64,000 bases of DNA from Xenorhabdus stockiae (GTDB taxonomy: Bacteria > Pseudomonadota > Gammaproteobacteria > Enterobacterales > Enterobacteriaceae). Numbering within the stretch: the first letter of the stretch is position 1; every line of letters begins with the position of its first letter. The DNA is taken from assembly GCF_002632825.1 (NCBI RefSeq), contig NZ_NJAJ01000006.1:62001-126000 (forward strand), given 5' to 3'. The position numbers and the translations under genes were made by a program. The notes under the pieces are model-generated. The model was not told where the DNA came from. It worked only from the letters and a program-made list of their open reading frames with translations, and did no database searches. Positions 39,178 through 49,902 of this stretch are shown one piece after another.

Positions 39178-41664
39178 ATGTCAAAAGATCCTTTTCAGGA
39201 ACGAGAGGCTGCAAAATACGAATCTCCTATCCCAAGTCGGGAATATATCTTGGATATCCTTTCTAAACACACCACTCCGGTAAGTCGTCAGGAAATAGCA
39301 CAAGAACTTCAATTAACCAGCGCAGATGCGCAGGAAGCATTGCGTCGCCGTTTGCGCGCAATGGAACGTGATGGACAGTTAGTTTTCACTCGTCGTCAGT
39401 GTTATGCGTTGCCGGAAAGATTGGATTTATTAAAAGGAACTGTCATTGGGCATCGTGATGGTTATGGATTCTTACGGGTGGAAGGTCACAAAGAGGATTT
39501 TTATCTGTCAGCAGAACAGATGAAGATGGCAATCCACGGTGATGTTGTTTTGGCTCAACCTTTACGTCCGGATCGTAAAGGCCGTATTGAAGTACGTATC
39601 GTCCGGGTATTGGAGCCAAAGACCAGCCAGATTGTCGGGCGGTATTTTATCGATGCGGGCATGGGTTTTGTGGTTCCTGATGATAGTCGTTTGTGTTTCG
39701 ATATCCTGATCCCGAAAGAAGAAATTTGCAGAGCAAGGATGGGGAATGTCGTTGTTGTGGAACTGACAAATCGCCCAACCCGCCGCACTAAAGCCATCGG
39801 CAAAATAGTTGAAGTGCTCGGTGAAACAATGGGAACGAGCATGGCGGTGGATATCGCCCTCCGAACCCATGAAATCCCTTATAACTGGCCACCGATGGTG
39901 GAAAAACAATTAGCTGGTCTGGATGAAAATGTCCCAGAATCAGCGAAAGAAGGACGGGTTGATTTACGAGCACTGCCGTTAGTCACTATCGATGGTGAAG
40001 ATGCCCGTGATTTCGATGACGCAGTATATTGTGAAAGAAAACGTGGTGGCGGTTGGCGCTTATGGGTTGCCATTGCGGATGTCAGTTACTATGTTCGCCC
40101 ACAAACGCCTCTGGATGCTGAAGCATGTAGCCGTGGTAACTCCGTTTATTTCCCGTCGCAGGTTGTGCCGATGTTGCCGGAAGTGTTATCAAACGGATTA
40201 TGTTCGCTAAATCCAGAGGTTGATCGCTTGTGTATGGTGTGTGAAATGACGATTTCCGCTCAGGGAAGGTTGTCTTCATACAAATTTTACGAAGCGGTGA
40301 TGAATTCTCACGCCCGTTTGACTTATACCAAAGTAGGGAAAATCCTACAGGGCGATCAGGAACTGCGGGAACATTATAAGCCGCTGGTGAAGCATATTGA
40401 GCATCTACATGAACTTTATCAGGCGTTGGATGTATCCCGTGATGAGCGGGGAGCCATTTCGTTTGAATCTGAAGAAGCGAAATTTATCTTCAATGCAGAA
40501 AGGCGTATTGAGCGCATTGAGCCGGTTGTGCGTAACGATGCTCATAAGTTGATCGAAGAGTGTATGATTCTGGCAAATATTGCGGCTGCGCGTTTTGTCG
40601 AAAAACATCGTGAACCTGCTCTGTATCGTATTCATGATCGACCACGAGAAGAAAGTATTCTGAATTTGCGTTCAGTCTTTAATGAACTGGGATTGGAACT
40701 GCCGGGTGGTATGACGCCAGAGCCGAAAGATTTCGCTGAACTGATGAAACTTGTCTCTGAACGTCCCGACCATGAACTGTTGCAAACGATGTTATTGCGT
40801 TCTATGAAACAGGCCATTTATGATCCGGAAAATCGCGGTCACTTCGGTCTGGCCCTGCGCGCTTATGCACATTTTACATCGCCGATCCGTCGCTATCCTG
40901 ATTTAGTTTTACACCGGGCAATTAAGTATCTGCTGGCACAGGAAAACGGTACTGCTGAACAACACTGGACACCAACCGGTGGCTGGCACAACGATATGGC
41001 GCAGATGCTGCAATTGGGTGATCACTGCTCAATGACTGAGCGCCGTGCTGATGAAGCGACACGAGATGTGGCTGACTGGCTGAAATGTGATTTCATGCAG
41101 GATCAGGTGGGTAAAGTTTTCACCGGCCTGATTACCAGTGTGACGGGCTTCGGTTTCTTTGTCAGGTTGCATGACCTGTTCATTGATGGTTTGGTACATG
41201 TTTCCACACTGGATAATGACTATTATCGTCATGACAATGTTGGTCAGCGTCTTATCGGTGAATCTTCCGGGCAGACTTATCGGCTTGGCGATGAAGTAGA
41301 AATCCGTGTAGAAGCGGTTCACATGGATGAGCGCAAGATTGACTTTGCTTTGCTTTCTACGACCCGAAAAGCCCGTAATAAAGGCAAAACAGCACGGGAT
41401 AAAGCGAAAAAAGGCGCATTTGAGCGTAAAGGTGCCAAAAAAGGTCGTGATTATAAAAAATCAGATAATTTTGAGCCAGATAGCCGTTTCCGTAAGAAGA
41501 AAAAAACGGAAAAAGCCAGTTCAGGAAATAAGTCAGATAAAACGTCAGACAGCCAGTCAGGAAAAGCAGGTAAAAAGAAGAAAATTTCAGACAAAACCAA
41601 AAAGATCACGGCAAAGCTGAAAGCTAAACGCGCGAAAAAAACGCGGAAAACAGCTGATAGTTAA
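39178..41664 (+). CDS. rnr: Ribonuclease R
   Basis: A processive 3'-5' exoribonuclease that degrades structured RNA, including rRNA and tmRNA-tagged messages. Domains in order: N-terminal HTH (about 20-85), two cold-shock domains, the RNB catalytic domain with the acidic cluster [12 protein letters not shown] (about 280), an S1 domain (about 640-725, [20 protein letters not shown]) and a long Lys-rich tail. The frame is open from 39118, but the ATG at 39178 ([10 protein letters not shown]) has AGAGG seven bases before it and matches E. coli, giving 828 residues. Confidence 0.97.
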   Translation: MSKDPFQEREAAKYESPIPSREYILDILSKHTTPVSRQEIAQELQLTSADAQEALRRRLRAMERDGQLVFTRRQCYALPERLDLLKGTVIGHRDGYGFLRVEGHKEDFYLSAEQMKMAIHGDVVLAQPLRPDRKGRIEVRIVRVLEPKTSQIVGRYFIDAGMGFVVPDDSRLCFDILIPKEEICRARMGNVVVVELTNRPTRRTKAIGKIVEVLGETMGTSMAVDIALRTHEIPYNWPPMVEKQLAGLDENVPESAKEGRVDLRALPLVTIDGEDARDFDDAVYCERKRGGGWRLWVAIADVSYYVRPQTPLDAEACSRGNSVYFPSQVVPMLPEVLSNGLCSLNPEVDRLCMVCEMTISAQGRLSSYKFYEAVMNSHARLTYTKVGKILQGDQELREHYKPLVKHIEHLHELYQALDVSRDERGAISFESEEAKFIFNAERRIERIEPVVRNDAHKLIEECMILANIAAARFVEKHREPALYRIHDRPREESILNLRSVFNELGLELPGGMTPEPKDFAELMKLVSERPDHELLQTMLLRSMKQAIYDPENRGHFGLALRAYAHFTSPIRRYPDLVLHRAIKYLLAQENGTAEQHWTPTGGWHNDMAQMLQLGDHCSMTERRADEATRDVADWLKCDFMQDQVGKVFTGLITSVTGFGFFVRLHDLFIDGLVHVSTLDNDYYRHDNVGQRLIGESSGQTYRLGDEVEIRVEAVHMDERKIDFALLSTTRKARNKGKTARDKAKKGAFERKGAKKGRDYKKSDNFEPDSRFRKKKKTEKASSGNKSDKTSDSQSGKAGKKKKISDKTKKITAKLKAKRAKKTRKTADS

Positions 41665-41685
41665 CTAGCGAAAAATAGAGACAAT

Positions 41686-41714
41686 AGGGCGGTTTTTGCC
41701 GCCCTCCATTTTTT
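41686..41714 (+). terminator. Terminator between rnr and rlmB
   Basis: AGGGCGG (41686-41692) pairs with CCGCCCT (41699-41705), then CCATTTTTT. It lies just before rlmB, so readthrough or a promoter nearby is needed for rlmB. Confidence 0.85.
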
Positions 41715-41729
41715 AGGTATCATCCAGTC

Positions 41730-42464
41730 ATGAGTGAAATTATCTACGGTATTCATGCCGTTAAAGCCTTATTGGAGCGTGATCCACAGCGCTTCATGGA
41801 AGTTTATGTTCTGAAAGGGCGCGAAGATCGCCGTTTGACCCCGCTGTTGCAGGAACTGGAAAGTATCGGCATTTCTGTTCAACTGGCTAACCGCCAATGG
41901 CTGGATACACAGACAGAAAATGCGGTACATCAGGGTATCATCGCGAGAGTTAAACCCGGACGCCAATATCAGGAGAATGACCTGCCTGATTTACTGGCTC
42001 AGTGTGAGCGTCCTTTCCTGCTGGTGCTGGATGGTGTGACTGACCCACATAATCTGGGAGCCTGCCTGCGTACTGCGGATGCCGCAGGGGTTCATGCCGT
42101 TATCGTTCCCCGTGACCGTTCGGCACAGCTGAATGCAACCGCGAAAAAAGTTGCCTGTGGTGCCGCAGAAAGCGTACCTCTGATCCGCGTTACTAACCTC
42201 GCCCGTACTTTGCGTTTATTGCAGGAACACAACGTCTGGATTGTGGGTACAGCGGGAGAAGCTACTCATTCCCTGTATCAAAGCAAGCTGACCGGCCCGA
42301 TGGCACTGGTCATGGGTGCTGAAGGTGAAGGCATGCGCCGTCTGACTCGCGATCATTGTGATGAGCTGGTCAGTATTCCGATGGCAGGTTCTGTTTCTTC
42401 TCTGAATGTCTCCGTTGCAACGGGTGTTTGCCTGTTTGAAATCATGCGTCAGAGAAGTGCTTAA
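41730..42464 (+). CDS. rlmB: 23S rRNA (guanosine-2251-2'-O) methyltransferase
   Basis: A SpoU-family (SPOUT) methyltransferase that 2'-O-methylates G2251 in the ribosomal P loop. 244 residues with an N-terminal substrate-binding domain (about 1-75) and the knotted catalytic domain. The three SpoU motifs are visible: [25 protein letters not shown] and [21 protein letters not shown] at 41730. It is followed at three bases by repeat copy 3. Confidence 0.97.
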   Translation: MSEIIYGIHAVKALLERDPQRFMEVYVLKGREDRRLTPLLQELESIGISVQLANRQWLDTQTENAVHQGIIARVKPGRQYQENDLPDLLAQCERPFLLVLDGVTDPHNLGACLRTADAAGVHAVIVPRDRSAQLNATAKKVACGAAESVPLIRVTNLARTLRLLQEHNVWIVGTAGEATHSLYQSKLTGPMALVMGAEGEGMRRLTRDHCDELVSIPMAGSVSSLNVSVATGVCLFEIMRQRSA

Positions 42465-42467
42465 AAA

Positions 42468-42593
42468 TATACCCTATGGATTTCGAGATGCGTCGCGGCA
42501 GCAAGGGAGTAAATCCCCGGAAGCATAGATAACTATGTGGCCGGGGTGAGTGAGCGCAGCCAACAAAGAGGCAGCTTGAAAGACGACGGGTAT
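42468..42593 (+). repeat. Dispersed ~126 bp palindromic repeat, copy 3
   Basis: Same orientation as copy 1: TATACCCTATGGATTTCGAG at the left, CAGCTTGAAAGACGACGGG at the right. It begins three bases after the rlmB stop and ends four bases before the probable -35 box of rpsF. Confidence 0.9.
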
Positions 42594-42596
42594 TAC

Positions 42597-42625
42597 TTGA
42601 GTTTTTTCTACTACGCAGGTATAGT
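42597..42625 (+). promoter_or_regulatory. Probable rpsF operon promoter
   Basis: TTGAGT (42597-42602), 17-base spacer, TATAGT (42620-42625), then a G+C-rich GACGCGTCG discriminator. The -35 box lies four bases from the end of repeat copy 3. Confidence 0.65.
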
Positions 42626-42639
42626 GACGCGTCGATTTT

Positions 42640-42724
42640 TCAGCCGTACTTAACACGTTCCTTGCCTCCATGGGCCACGGCTGACCCTGACAGGAGGCTG
42701 AATAATCCGTAAGGAGCAATGATA
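42640..42724 (+). promoter_or_regulatory. rpsF leader (S6:S18 autoregulation element)
   Basis: The leader before rpsF closely resembles the E. coli one from memory. GCCTCC (42664-42669) pairs with GGAGGC (42693-42698), enclosing a GGG/CCC inner stem and a C/G-rich loop. In related bacteria the S6:S18 complex binds this leader and represses the operon. AAGGAG lies eight bases before ATG 42725, which fixes the rpsF start. Confidence 0.65.
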
Positions 42725-43123
42725 ATGCGTCATTACGAAATCGTTTTTATGGTCCATCCTGACCAGAGCGAACAGGTTCCGGGCATGATCGAGCGTTACA
42801 GTGCAACTATCACTAACGCACAAGGTCAGATTCATCGTCTGGAAGACTGGGGCCGCCGTCAACTGGCTTATCCAATCAACAAACTGCACAAAGCTCACTA
42901 CGTTCTGTTGAACGTTGAAGCTCCACAAGAAGCGATTGATGAGCTGGAAACTAACTTCCGCTTCAACGATGCCGTTATCCGCAGCATGGTTATGCGTACT
43001 AAGCACGCAGTAACTGAACCATCACCAATGGTTAAGGCTAAAGACGAACGTCGCAGCCGTGACCTGGTCCTGGAAGAAGGCCTGGTTGATGATGTTGATG
43101 AAGCTGGGGATTCTGAAGAGTAA
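42725..43123 (+). CDS. rpsF: 30S ribosomal protein S6
   Basis: A component of the small-subunit platform, binding 16S rRNA with S18. The N-terminus [20 protein letters not shown] matches E. coli; an ATG two codons upstream (42719) is too close to the ribosome site. 132 residues with the usual acidic Glu/Asp-rich tail, where the C-terminal glutamates are added in E. coli by RimK. First gene of rpsF-priB-rpsR-rplI. Confidence 0.98.
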   Translation: MRHYEIVFMVHPDQSEQVPGMIERYSATITNAQGQIHRLEDWGRRQLAYPINKLHKAHYVLLNVEAPQEAIDELETNFRFNDAVIRSMVMRTKHAVTEPSPMVKAKDERRSRDLVLEEGLVDDVDEAGDSEE

Positions 43124-43128
43124 TCTCT

Positions 43129-43678
<550 letters not shown>

Positions 43679-43716
43679 TAGGCACAGTCCATTCACGACT
43701 TTGAGAGGATAAGGTA

Positions 43717-44169
43717 ATGCAAGTTATTCTGCTTGATAAAGTAGCGAACCTGGGTAGCCTGGGTGATCAAGTTAACGTTAAAGCGGGTTATGCCCGTAAC
43801 TTCTTAGTTCCTCAGGGCAAAGCTGTTCCTGCAACTAAGAAAAACATCGAATTTTTCGAAGCTCGCCGTGCTGAACTGGAAGCTAAACTGGCTGACGTTC
43901 TGGCAGCAGCACAAGCTCGTGCAGAGCAAATCAAAGCACTGGGCACTGTGACTATCGCTTCTAAAGCGGGTGACGAAGGTAAACTGTTCGGTTCTATCGG
44001 TACTCGTGACATCGCTGATGCAGTTACTGCTGCTGGTGTTGCTGTATCTAAGAGCGAAGTTCGCCTGCCTAACGGCGTTCTGCGTACTGTTGGTGAGCAC
44101 GAAGTTCACTTCCAGGTACACAGCGATGTATTCGCACAGTTGAACGTTAGCATTGTTCCAGAAGCTTAA
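43717..44169 (+). CDS. rplI: 50S ribosomal protein L9
   Basis: A 150-residue two-domain protein of the large subunit: N-terminal rRNA-binding domain ([29 protein letters not shown] region), a long connecting helix (about 40-75) and the C-terminal domain. GAGAGGATAAG precedes the ATG. It ends the S6 operon at a strong terminator. Confidence 0.98.
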   Translation: MQVILLDKVANLGSLGDQVNVKAGYARNFLVPQGKAVPATKKNIEFFEARRAELEAKLADVLAAAQARAEQIKALGTVTIASKAGDEGKLFGSIGTRDIADAVTAAGVAVSKSEVRLPNGVLRTVGEHEVHFQVHSDVFAQLNVSIVPEA

Positions 44170-44198
44170 TCTCTGATTAGCTATAAGAACATGTGAAC

Positions 44199-44228
44199 AA
44201 AAAACGCTGGCATTGCCAGCGTTTTTTG
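44199..44228 (+). terminator. Terminator after rplI
   Basis: AAAAAACGCTGGC, short ATT loop, GCCAGCGTTTTTT: long A-rich/T-rich-flanked stem, effective on both strands, so it may also end the mazF-like gene. Confidence 0.93.
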
Positions 44229-44233
44229 TTTTC

Positions 44234-44563
44234 TTATGAAATGATCACCTTAGCTATTTCACTCACTTTTTCGATGATATCTTGAGGTGCTCTCTCAATA
44301 AATTCGATCTGGCGATCGGCAAAATCTAAGGATTTTATCTGATGAATAAGAATTGCTCCTTGAGTAGATAGATCCCTGGGTAAGATCACTTCCATATTCA
44401 TCCCTCTTTTCATACTGGTAATCGGGGCTACAATAGCAAATCTTGTATGCTCGTTGAACATTTTGCGAGAGAGTACAAATGCAGGGCGACGTTTCATGAT
44501 TTCTTTACCTGCACTTGGATCAACATCTAATGAAACAATGTCTCCTTTTTCTGGTACATACAT
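44234..44563 (-). CDS. MazF/PemK-like toxin
   Basis: A 109-residue member of the MazF/PemK/ChpB family of sequence-specific mRNA interferases. Family features: N-terminal PEKGDIVSLDVDPSAGKE, the RRPAFVLS strand, FAIVAPITS and the ILIHQIKSLDF segment. The conserved Arg and Thr/Ser of the active site appear retained. Its ATG overlaps the antitoxin stop by one base (TGATG), so translation is coupled. E. coli carries chpSB elsewhere in this same synteny block (between ytfP and ppa); here the pair is between rplI and fklB. Confidence 0.88.
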   Translation of the reverse strand: MYVPEKGDIVSLDVDPSAGKEIMKRRPAFVLSRKMFNEHTRFAIVAPITSMKRGMNMEVILPRDLSTQGAILIHQIKSLDFADRQIEFIERAPQDIIEKVSEIAKVIIS

Positions 44564-44820
44564 CAGGGTATTTCCTTACCAACAGGCTTGGAGTTAAGCC
44601 ATTCTTTATCTTCTTCTGTTATTGTAAAACATTCTTTGGGACTTCCTGCTAATAGTGATTCCAGAGTTAACTCTTCTTCAATTGGTGTGAGTACAATTCT
44701 GTTATCCTGAATAGACAGTTCTAACTTTGAGCCAGTATGCAGATTCAGTGTTTTCACAATAGCTTTTGGAATACTAACAATGTTAGCTCCTCCAGATTGA
44801 CGAATAACGACAGCAGCCAT
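44563..44820 (-). CDS. MazE/ChpS-like antitoxin
   Basis: An 85-residue AbrB/SpoVT swapped-hairpin protein: IRQSGGANIVSIPKAIVKTL, then LHTGSKLELSIQDNRIVLTP, with a C-terminal acidic tail (ESLLAGSPKECFTITEED) that would bind the toxin. It precedes the toxin in the operon and probably represses it. GGAGGAG lies just before ATG 44820. A palindrome at 44871-44888 is the candidate operator. Confidence 0.88.
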   Translation of the reverse strand: MAAVVIRQSGGANIVSIPKAIVKTLNLHTGSKLELSIQDNRIVLTPIEEELTLESLLAGSPKECFTITEEDKEWLNSKPVGKEIP

Positions 44821-44870
44821 AATTGTGTCTCCTCCTGCTTAATTTATGCTCTAATATAGCAATAGATAAT

Positions 44871-44888
44871 GTTTTACAAAAGTAAAAC
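44871..44888 (-). promoter_or_regulatory. Candidate mazEF-like operator
   Basis: GTTTTAC-AAAA-GTAAAAC, a perfect palindrome about 50 bases upstream of the antitoxin start, overlapping a possible -35 region (TTGTAA) ahead of TATATT on the minus strand. Confidence 0.5.
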
Positions 44889-44974
44889 TCCCTGTTTTTA
44901 ATTCCTTAGTGCGTTTACCCATCCAGACAGGGCTGTTATGCTTGGGCCTTTATTTATCCAATAAAGGTAATTTC

Positions 44975-45595
44975 ATGACAAAACCTTCTTTTGAATCTAT
45001 TGAAGCACGTGCAAGCTACGGTATTGGTTTGCAGGTTGGACAACAATTGCAGGAATCCGGTTTGCAAGGGCTGGAGCCAGAGGCTTTACTGGCAGGTCTG
45101 TGTGATGCACTGGAAAGCCGTGCTCCGGCGCTTCCTGTAGAAGAACTGCATCGTGCTCTGCGTGAAGTACATGAGCGTGCCGACGGTGTTCGTCGTGAGC
45201 GTCAGCAGGCGATGGCAGAAGAAGGCAAAAAGTTCCTGGCAGAAAACGTACAGCGTGAAGGTGTGAGCAGCACTGAGTCTGGTTTGCAGTTCTCTGTTCT
45301 GACTCAGGGTGATGGTGCAATTCCGGCTCGCAGTGACCGTGTTCGTGTTCACTACACCGGCCGTCTGATCGATGGCACTGTATTTGACAGTTCTGTACAG
45401 CGTGGAACGCCAGCAGAATTTCCTGTCAGCGGCGTTATCCCTGGCTGGATTGAAGCTCTGACGCTGATGCCTGTTGGCTCCAAATGGGAACTCTATATTC
45501 CTCACAATCTGGCTTACGGTGAGCGCGGTGCAGGTGCTTCCATTCCTCCTTACAGCACTCTGATCTTTGAAGTAGAACTACTTGAGATCCTGTAA
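44975..45595 (+). CDS. fklB: FKBP-type peptidyl-prolyl isomerase FklB (22 kDa)
   Basis: A proline cis-trans isomerase with an N-terminal helical dimerisation domain (about 1-95) and a C-terminal FKBP domain (about 110-206): [37 protein letters not shown] and YGERGAG are all present. The frame opens at 44909, but the ATG at 44975 ([16 protein letters not shown]) has AAAGG before it and matches the family, giving 206 residues. No signal peptide is seen, fitting a cytoplasmic protein. Confidence 0.95.
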   Translation: MTKPSFESIEARASYGIGLQVGQQLQESGLQGLEPEALLAGLCDALESRAPALPVEELHRALREVHERADGVRRERQQAMAEEGKKFLAENVQREGVSSTESGLQFSVLTQGDGAIPARSDRVRVHYTGRLIDGTVFDSSVQRGTPAEFPVSGVIPGWIEALTLMPVGSKWELYIPHNLAYGERGAGASIPPYSTLIFEVELLEIL

Positions 45596-45656
45596 TTCTG
45601 AACAATAAAATAGCTGGATAACCGGCTATTTTATTTTAGAAAATGCAGAGGTGTAT

Positions 45657-46397
45657 ATGTTACAACAGATCTGCCAACTTGCACGGGAAGCAGGCGCAGC
45701 CATCATGTCCGTTTATCATGATGAGCAACCGATGCAAATAAAGCATAAAACCGATGATTCACCCGTTACTGCTGCGGATATTGCCGCTCATAAGATCATC
45801 AAAGTAGGGTTGACACGTATTTCGCCTGATATTCCATTGATATCAGAGGAAGATCCTCCAACGTGGGATGAGAGGAAAAACTGGCGTCGTTACTGGCTGG
45901 TTGACCCATTGGATGGCACGAAAGAATTCATTAATCGGAATGGTGAATTTACGGTCAATATCGCACTGATTGAAGAGGGTATTCCTGTCATGGGGGTTGT
46001 GTATGTTCCAGTACGTGACGTCCTTTATTCAGGGCATGAGCGGCATGCGTGGAAGGAAACTAACGGGCAGAAATTCCCTATCAAAGTTGTCTCTGCAACA
46101 CCACCCACTGTCGTGGTTAGTCGTTCTCATATGGATGATGAGCTGAGGGATTATCTTACTCAGTTAGGGGCTCACCAAACACTGTCAGTCGGATCATCAC
46201 TTAAATTTTGTATGGTAGCAGAAGGGAAAGCCCAGCTTTATCCTCGCTTCGGGCCGACAAATATCTGGGATACTGCCGCAGGCCATGCTGTTGCACTTGC
46301 TGCAGGCGGGCATGTTACTGACTGGGCAGGTAAAACGCTGGACTATACGCCGCGTGAATCGTTTTTAAACCCGGGATTTAGGGTGACGATTTTTTAA
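45657..46397 (+). CDS. cysQ: 3'(2'),5'-bisphosphate nucleotidase CysQ
   Basis: Hydrolyses PAP (3'-phosphoadenosine 5'-phosphate), the by-product of sulfate assimilation and ACP synthesis. It belongs to the inositol-monophosphatase superfamily: metal-binding ISEEDPP near residue 68, [10 protein letters not shown] near 84 and [15 protein letters not shown] near 205. The frame opens at GTG 45651; the ATG at 45657 with AGAGGT upstream is the better start, giving 246 residues. In E. coli, it is also divergent/convergent with ytfJ as here. Confidence 0.95.
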   Translation: MLQQICQLAREAGAAIMSVYHDEQPMQIKHKTDDSPVTAADIAAHKIIKVGLTRISPDIPLISEEDPPTWDERKNWRRYWLVDPLDGTKEFINRNGEFTVNIALIEEGIPVMGVVYVPVRDVLYSGHERHAWKETNGQKFPIKVVSATPPTVVVSRSHMDDELRDYLTQLGAHQTLSVGSSLKFCMVAEGKAQLYPRFGPTNIWDTAAGHAVALAAGGHVTDWAGKTLDYTPRESFLNPGFRVTIF

Positions 46398-46473
46398 TGG
46401 GGTAAAGTGATAATGGTTCCTGAAGAAACCATTATCACCAGCCAATATCATCGGGTATTTTTAATATAACCGA

Positions 46474-47031
46474 TTAATTTTTCAGTTCTTCTTTGATCAA
46501 GGCAAGGACATGCTTGATATCTTCATTGTTCAACTTGCCATCTTTGACAAACTGTACGATACCGTTTTTATCCAGCACAATAATTGCTGAACTTTTGGGT
46601 TCCAGACCCCACGCTTGTTTGGCAACACCATCACTATCGACAATAAATTGTGACCACGGGAACTCTTTCTTACTGTCTTCAAGGCTGCTACGGACGAAAG
46701 CACTGGTGCCGAAGATAGCATCATCAGTGTTTACAACGCTGGTTGTCTGATATTTATCTTTCGGAAGATCAGCGGCTTTTAGGGCCTGAATAAGAGGGTC
46801 ATTCATTTCTTTGGCAGAGCTGCGTCCGGCAATATGCTGGATAGTTCTGACTTTCCCCGGCAGTTCTGCACTGCTCCATTGCTGATAGCTAAACTTACCG
46901 TTGTTGAGAAGGAGTTCACCTTTGTCTGCTATAATTACGGCAGGCACAGGTTGGCCGACAGTAATGTTATGAGCAAATGCAGTAATTGAAGTTAAGCTCA
47001 ATATTAAAGCTAACATTATGTTTCTTAGCAT
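46474..47031 (-). CDS. ytfJ: YtfJ family periplasmic protein
   Basis: A 185-residue secreted protein with an N-terminal signal peptide (about 1-20, ending AFA) and a thioredoxin-like fold domain of the YtfJ family; PVPAVIIADKGELLL, IVLDKNGIVQFVKDGKL resemble the family, but no CxxC redox pair is present. Function is not established. Convergent with cysQ and divergent from ytfK, as in E. coli. Confidence 0.9.
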   Translation of the reverse strand: MLRNIMLALILSLTSITAFAHNITVGQPVPAVIIADKGELLLNNGKFSYQQWSSAELPGKVRTIQHIAGRSSAKEMNDPLIQALKAADLPKDKYQTTSVVNTDDAIFGTSAFVRSSLEDSKKEFPWSQFIVDSDGVAKQAWGLEPKSSAIIVLDKNGIVQFVKDGKLNNEDIKHVLALIKEELKN

Positions 47032-47355
47032 ATTTATTCCTTACTTAGCATGATGTGACATGTTATCAGGGAGTATCATACCCAGCATAGCGACTGTTAA
47101 CTGGTCTGCTCTCATAAAATAAAACAATTTGGTAACATTTAAAATAAAATATAAGTAAACCTTCAACAAGGATAACATAATGCTCTATTTTTTCATTATG
47201 TTACGCCTAAACAGCGGTTGAATCTTCAGTATTCGGGAACGAATTTCCAGATACAGAGTCTATAGAACGTACACAGCCGTGATGTACCTTTTGATTCACT
47301 AATTGCGCAGTACAGAAAAATAGTATCGTAAGAAGCATGGAGGAGTAAAAAAGAG
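47032..47355. other. ytfJ-ytfK divergent intergenic region
   Basis: 324 bases without a gene. A short inverted repeat (GTACA...TGTAC, about 47270-47287) lies in the ytfK upstream half. Both divergent promoters should be here, but I could not assign them with confidence. Confidence 0.4.
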
Positions 47356-47562
47356 ATGAAAATCTTTCAGCGCTATAATCCACTAAAAATTGCTCTCTAC
47401 GTAAAAACCCTATTCCGTGGACGGTTATACATCAAAGACATGGGTGCCTTTGAATTTAATTATGGGAAAATTCTGCCTCCCAAAATAAAAGATAAACGCC
47501 ATTTCAATGTCATGAGTGAAGTTAACCAACAGGTATTGCTTCTACAGGCCGAAATGGGGTAG
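47356..47562 (+). CDS. ytfK: YtfK (DUF1107), stringent-response modulator
   Basis: A 68-residue protein very close to E. coli YtfK ([38 protein letters not shown]). In E. coli YtfK binds SpoT and shifts it towards (p)ppGpp synthesis during phosphate or fatty-acid starvation. GGAGGA lies eleven bases before ATG. A strong terminator follows at 47595. Confidence 0.94.
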   Translation: MKIFQRYNPLKIALYVKTLFRGRLYIKDMGAFEFNYGKILPPKIKDKRHFNVMSEVNQQVLLLQAEMG

Positions 47563-47594
47563 TTCCAAAATAAAATAGTTTTGGGAACTGAATT

Positions 47595-47619
47595 AACGGC
47601 CTTTCGGCCGTTTTTTATT
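47595..47619. terminator. Terminator between ytfK and ytfL
   Basis: AACGGCC, TTTC loop, GGCCGTTTTTTT. It ends ytfK and is close to the convergent ytfL stop. Confidence 0.92.
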
Positions 47620-47627
47620 ATTGCGAG

Positions 47628-48956
47628 TTATTCAGATATTGCCTGTTCTGTGGGGTTGCTGGAAGGCGTTGGGGTATCAACAATTTTGGTTACCAATAAT
47701 TGGTCGATTTTATAATTATCAATGTCTACCACTTCGAATTTATATCCGCTGAACTTCACATAATCAGTACGCTTCGGAATTTTACGCAGGCGGAACATCA
47801 TAAAACCAGCGATAGTTTCATAATTGCTGGAATCCGGGAAGTCTTCAATATCCAGAACTCGTAACACATCTTCTATAGGCGTGCCGCCTTCGACTAACCA
47901 GGAATTTTCATCACGGACAACAATCTGTTCTTCCTGCCCCTGACCGATTAAATCCCCCATTAAAGTCGTCATAACATCATTCAGCGTTATCACACCCATT
48001 ACCAGTGCGTATTCATTCAGAATGATGGCAAAGTCATCTCCGGCAGCCTTGAAACTTTCCAGCGTGTCAGATAGCGAAAGAGTATCAGGGATCATCAGTG
48101 CATTGCGGATTTGAACACCATTTTTCAGGTTGAGACTTTGCCCACTCAGGACACGGTTCAGTAAATCTTTGGAATCTACATAACCCATGACGTGATCAAT
48201 ATCGCCGTCGCAAACAAGGAATTTAGAGTGTGGATGAGTAGAGATCTTTTCTTTGATACTGGTCTCGTCTTCATTCTTATCAAAATAAACCACACTTTCG
48301 CGGGAGGTCATGGCAGACGGAACTGTACGGGATTCCAGCTCGAAAACATTTTCAATTAACTCATGCTCTTGCTTACGTAATACACCAGCGACAGCTCCAG
48401 CCTCAACGACAGCATAAATATCATCAGAGGTAATATCTTCATTACGGGCCATCGGGATTTTAAAGATCTTGAATATGCAGTCGGCAAGCCCGTTGAACAG
48501 CCAGACTAAAGGCCGGGATATTGCCAGACAAAAACGCATTGGGTTAACAATCCGGATAGCAACGGCTTCAGGCTTAATCATCCCAAGACGTTTGGGTGTT
48601 AGATCAGCAAGTAGAATGAAAAGGCTGGTTACGATAATAAAAGAACAGATAAAGCCGAGTTGCTCTGCCCAGTCATGGGGCATGAAACGGGTCAGTAGTG
48701 ACTTAATGGCAGGCGAAAATGCCGATTCTCCAACAACACCAGCGAGGATTGCTACGGCATTCAGACCAATTTGTACTACAGTAAAAAACCGGCCCGGAGT
48801 TTCCTGTAACTTAAGAACGCGGGCTGCATTAATATTTCCCTCATTCACCATCAGTTTTAGTTTTATTCTTCTTGAGGCGGCCAGAGAAATTTCAGATAAC
48901 GAAAAAAATGCGCTGATAGCACAAAGCAAAAGTATGATTAATAAACTGTTTAACAT
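47628..48956 (-). CDS. ytfL: YtfL/PaeA, CNNM-CBS family inner-membrane protein
   Basis: A 442-residue protein with an N-terminal CNNM (DUF21) membrane domain of four helices (about 1-190; FFSLSEISLAASRRIKLK is diagnostic), a pair of CBS domains (about 210-335) and a C-terminal CorC_HlyC domain (about 350-430). E. coli YtfL has been described as a putrescine/cadaverine exporter (PaeA) needed in stationary phase. ATG at 48956. Convergent with ytfK. Confidence 0.93.
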   Translation of the reverse strand: MLNSLLIILLLCAISAFFSLSEISLAASRRIKLKLMVNEGNINAARVLKLQETPGRFFTVVQIGLNAVAILAGVVGESAFSPAIKSLLTRFMPHDWAEQLGFICSFIIVTSLFILLADLTPKRLGMIKPEAVAIRIVNPMRFCLAISRPLVWLFNGLADCIFKIFKIPMARNEDITSDDIYAVVEAGAVAGVLRKQEHELIENVFELESRTVPSAMTSRESVVYFDKNEDETSIKEKISTHPHSKFLVCDGDIDHVMGYVDSKDLLNRVLSGQSLNLKNGVQIRNALMIPDTLSLSDTLESFKAAGDDFAIILNEYALVMGVITLNDVMTTLMGDLIGQGQEEQIVVRDENSWLVEGGTPIEDVLRVLDIEDFPDSSNYETIAGFMMFRLRKIPKRTDYVKFSGYKFEVVDIDNYKIDQLLVTKIVDTPTPSSNPTEQAISE

Positions 48957-49119
48957 AAAGTATCCAAGTCTTATCTTCAGTGGCAGGGTAGTTTTTTATT
49001 TGAATAACACTGAAGAAAGGAGTGAAAAATTACACAAATAAAAACTTACGGCAAAGGTAATATGCCGTAAGTTAAATAAATTTAGTCAAATAATTATAAC
49101 ATTGGGTTGACTAAACTGG

Positions 49120-49767
49120 CTAGTTTCTGGACGTAGGCGGGAAACAGATCCCCGTTCCCCCCAGCCCACAGTACCCTTCAGGGTTTTTCATCAGGTATTG
49201 CTGGTGATAATCTTCCGCAAAATAGAATGGTCCGGCTGCCCGGATCTCTGTGGTGATCGTGCGCTGATCGCCATTCTCATCCATCGCCAGCTGATATTGT
49301 TCGAGACTAGCGACTGCCTGCGCATATTGTCCAGGCGAAACGGTATAAAGAGCTGAACGATATTGTGTGCCAATATCACCATGCTGACGCATCCCTTGTG
49401 CCGGATCGTGATTTTCCCAGAACAGTTTTAATAATTGGCTATAGGTAATTTTTGTCGGGTCAAACACAATTCTGACAACTTCAGCATGCCCGGTTAATCC
49501 GGAACAAACCTCTTCATAGGTCGGATTTGGCGTGATGCCGCCACTGTAGCCGGCTGAAGTGGTATAAATCCCTTCTTGTTGCCAGAACAGGCGCTCGACA
49601 CCCCAGAAACACCCCATTCCGACATAAGCAATTTCCATATTTTCAGGGATGTTATCTATCGCATGCTGTGTAACGTAATGATAGGGTGATACAGTTAATG
49701 GTAATTCTCTACCGGGTAATGCACTTTGTTCAGAAACATGTTGGCTTTCATTAGTTGAATTTGGCAA
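49120..49767 (-). CDS. msrA: Peptide-methionine (S)-S-oxide reductase MsrA
   Basis: Repairs S-methionine sulfoxide in proteins. The catalytic GCFWG motif is near residue 53, with the resolving cysteines in [14 protein letters not shown] at the C-terminus; [17 protein letters not shown] and [12 protein letters not shown] are conserved. 215 residues with the enterobacterial N-terminal extension. Divergent from tamA, as in E. coli. Confidence 0.96.
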   Translation of the reverse strand: MPNSTNESQHVSEQSALPGRELPLTVSPYHYVTQHAIDNIPENMEIAYVGMGCFWGVERLFWQQEGIYTTSAGYSGGITPNPTYEEVCSGLTGHAEVVRIVFDPTKITYSQLLKLFWENHDPAQGMRQHGDIGTQYRSALYTVSPGQYAQAVASLEQYQLAMDENGDQRTITTEIRAAGPFYFAEDYHQQYLMKNPEGYCGLGGTGICFPPTSRN

Positions 49768-49902
49768 GATTCTCTCCTGTTTATCATCTATTTTATGGTT
49801 ATAGAGTTGCTTGTGTATTTATAAAGCTTTACCAAAATTAATTTATGGCAGAATTTTTATACTGCTGAATATTACCCCTAAATAAATTTATTAGGAGTTA
49901 GC

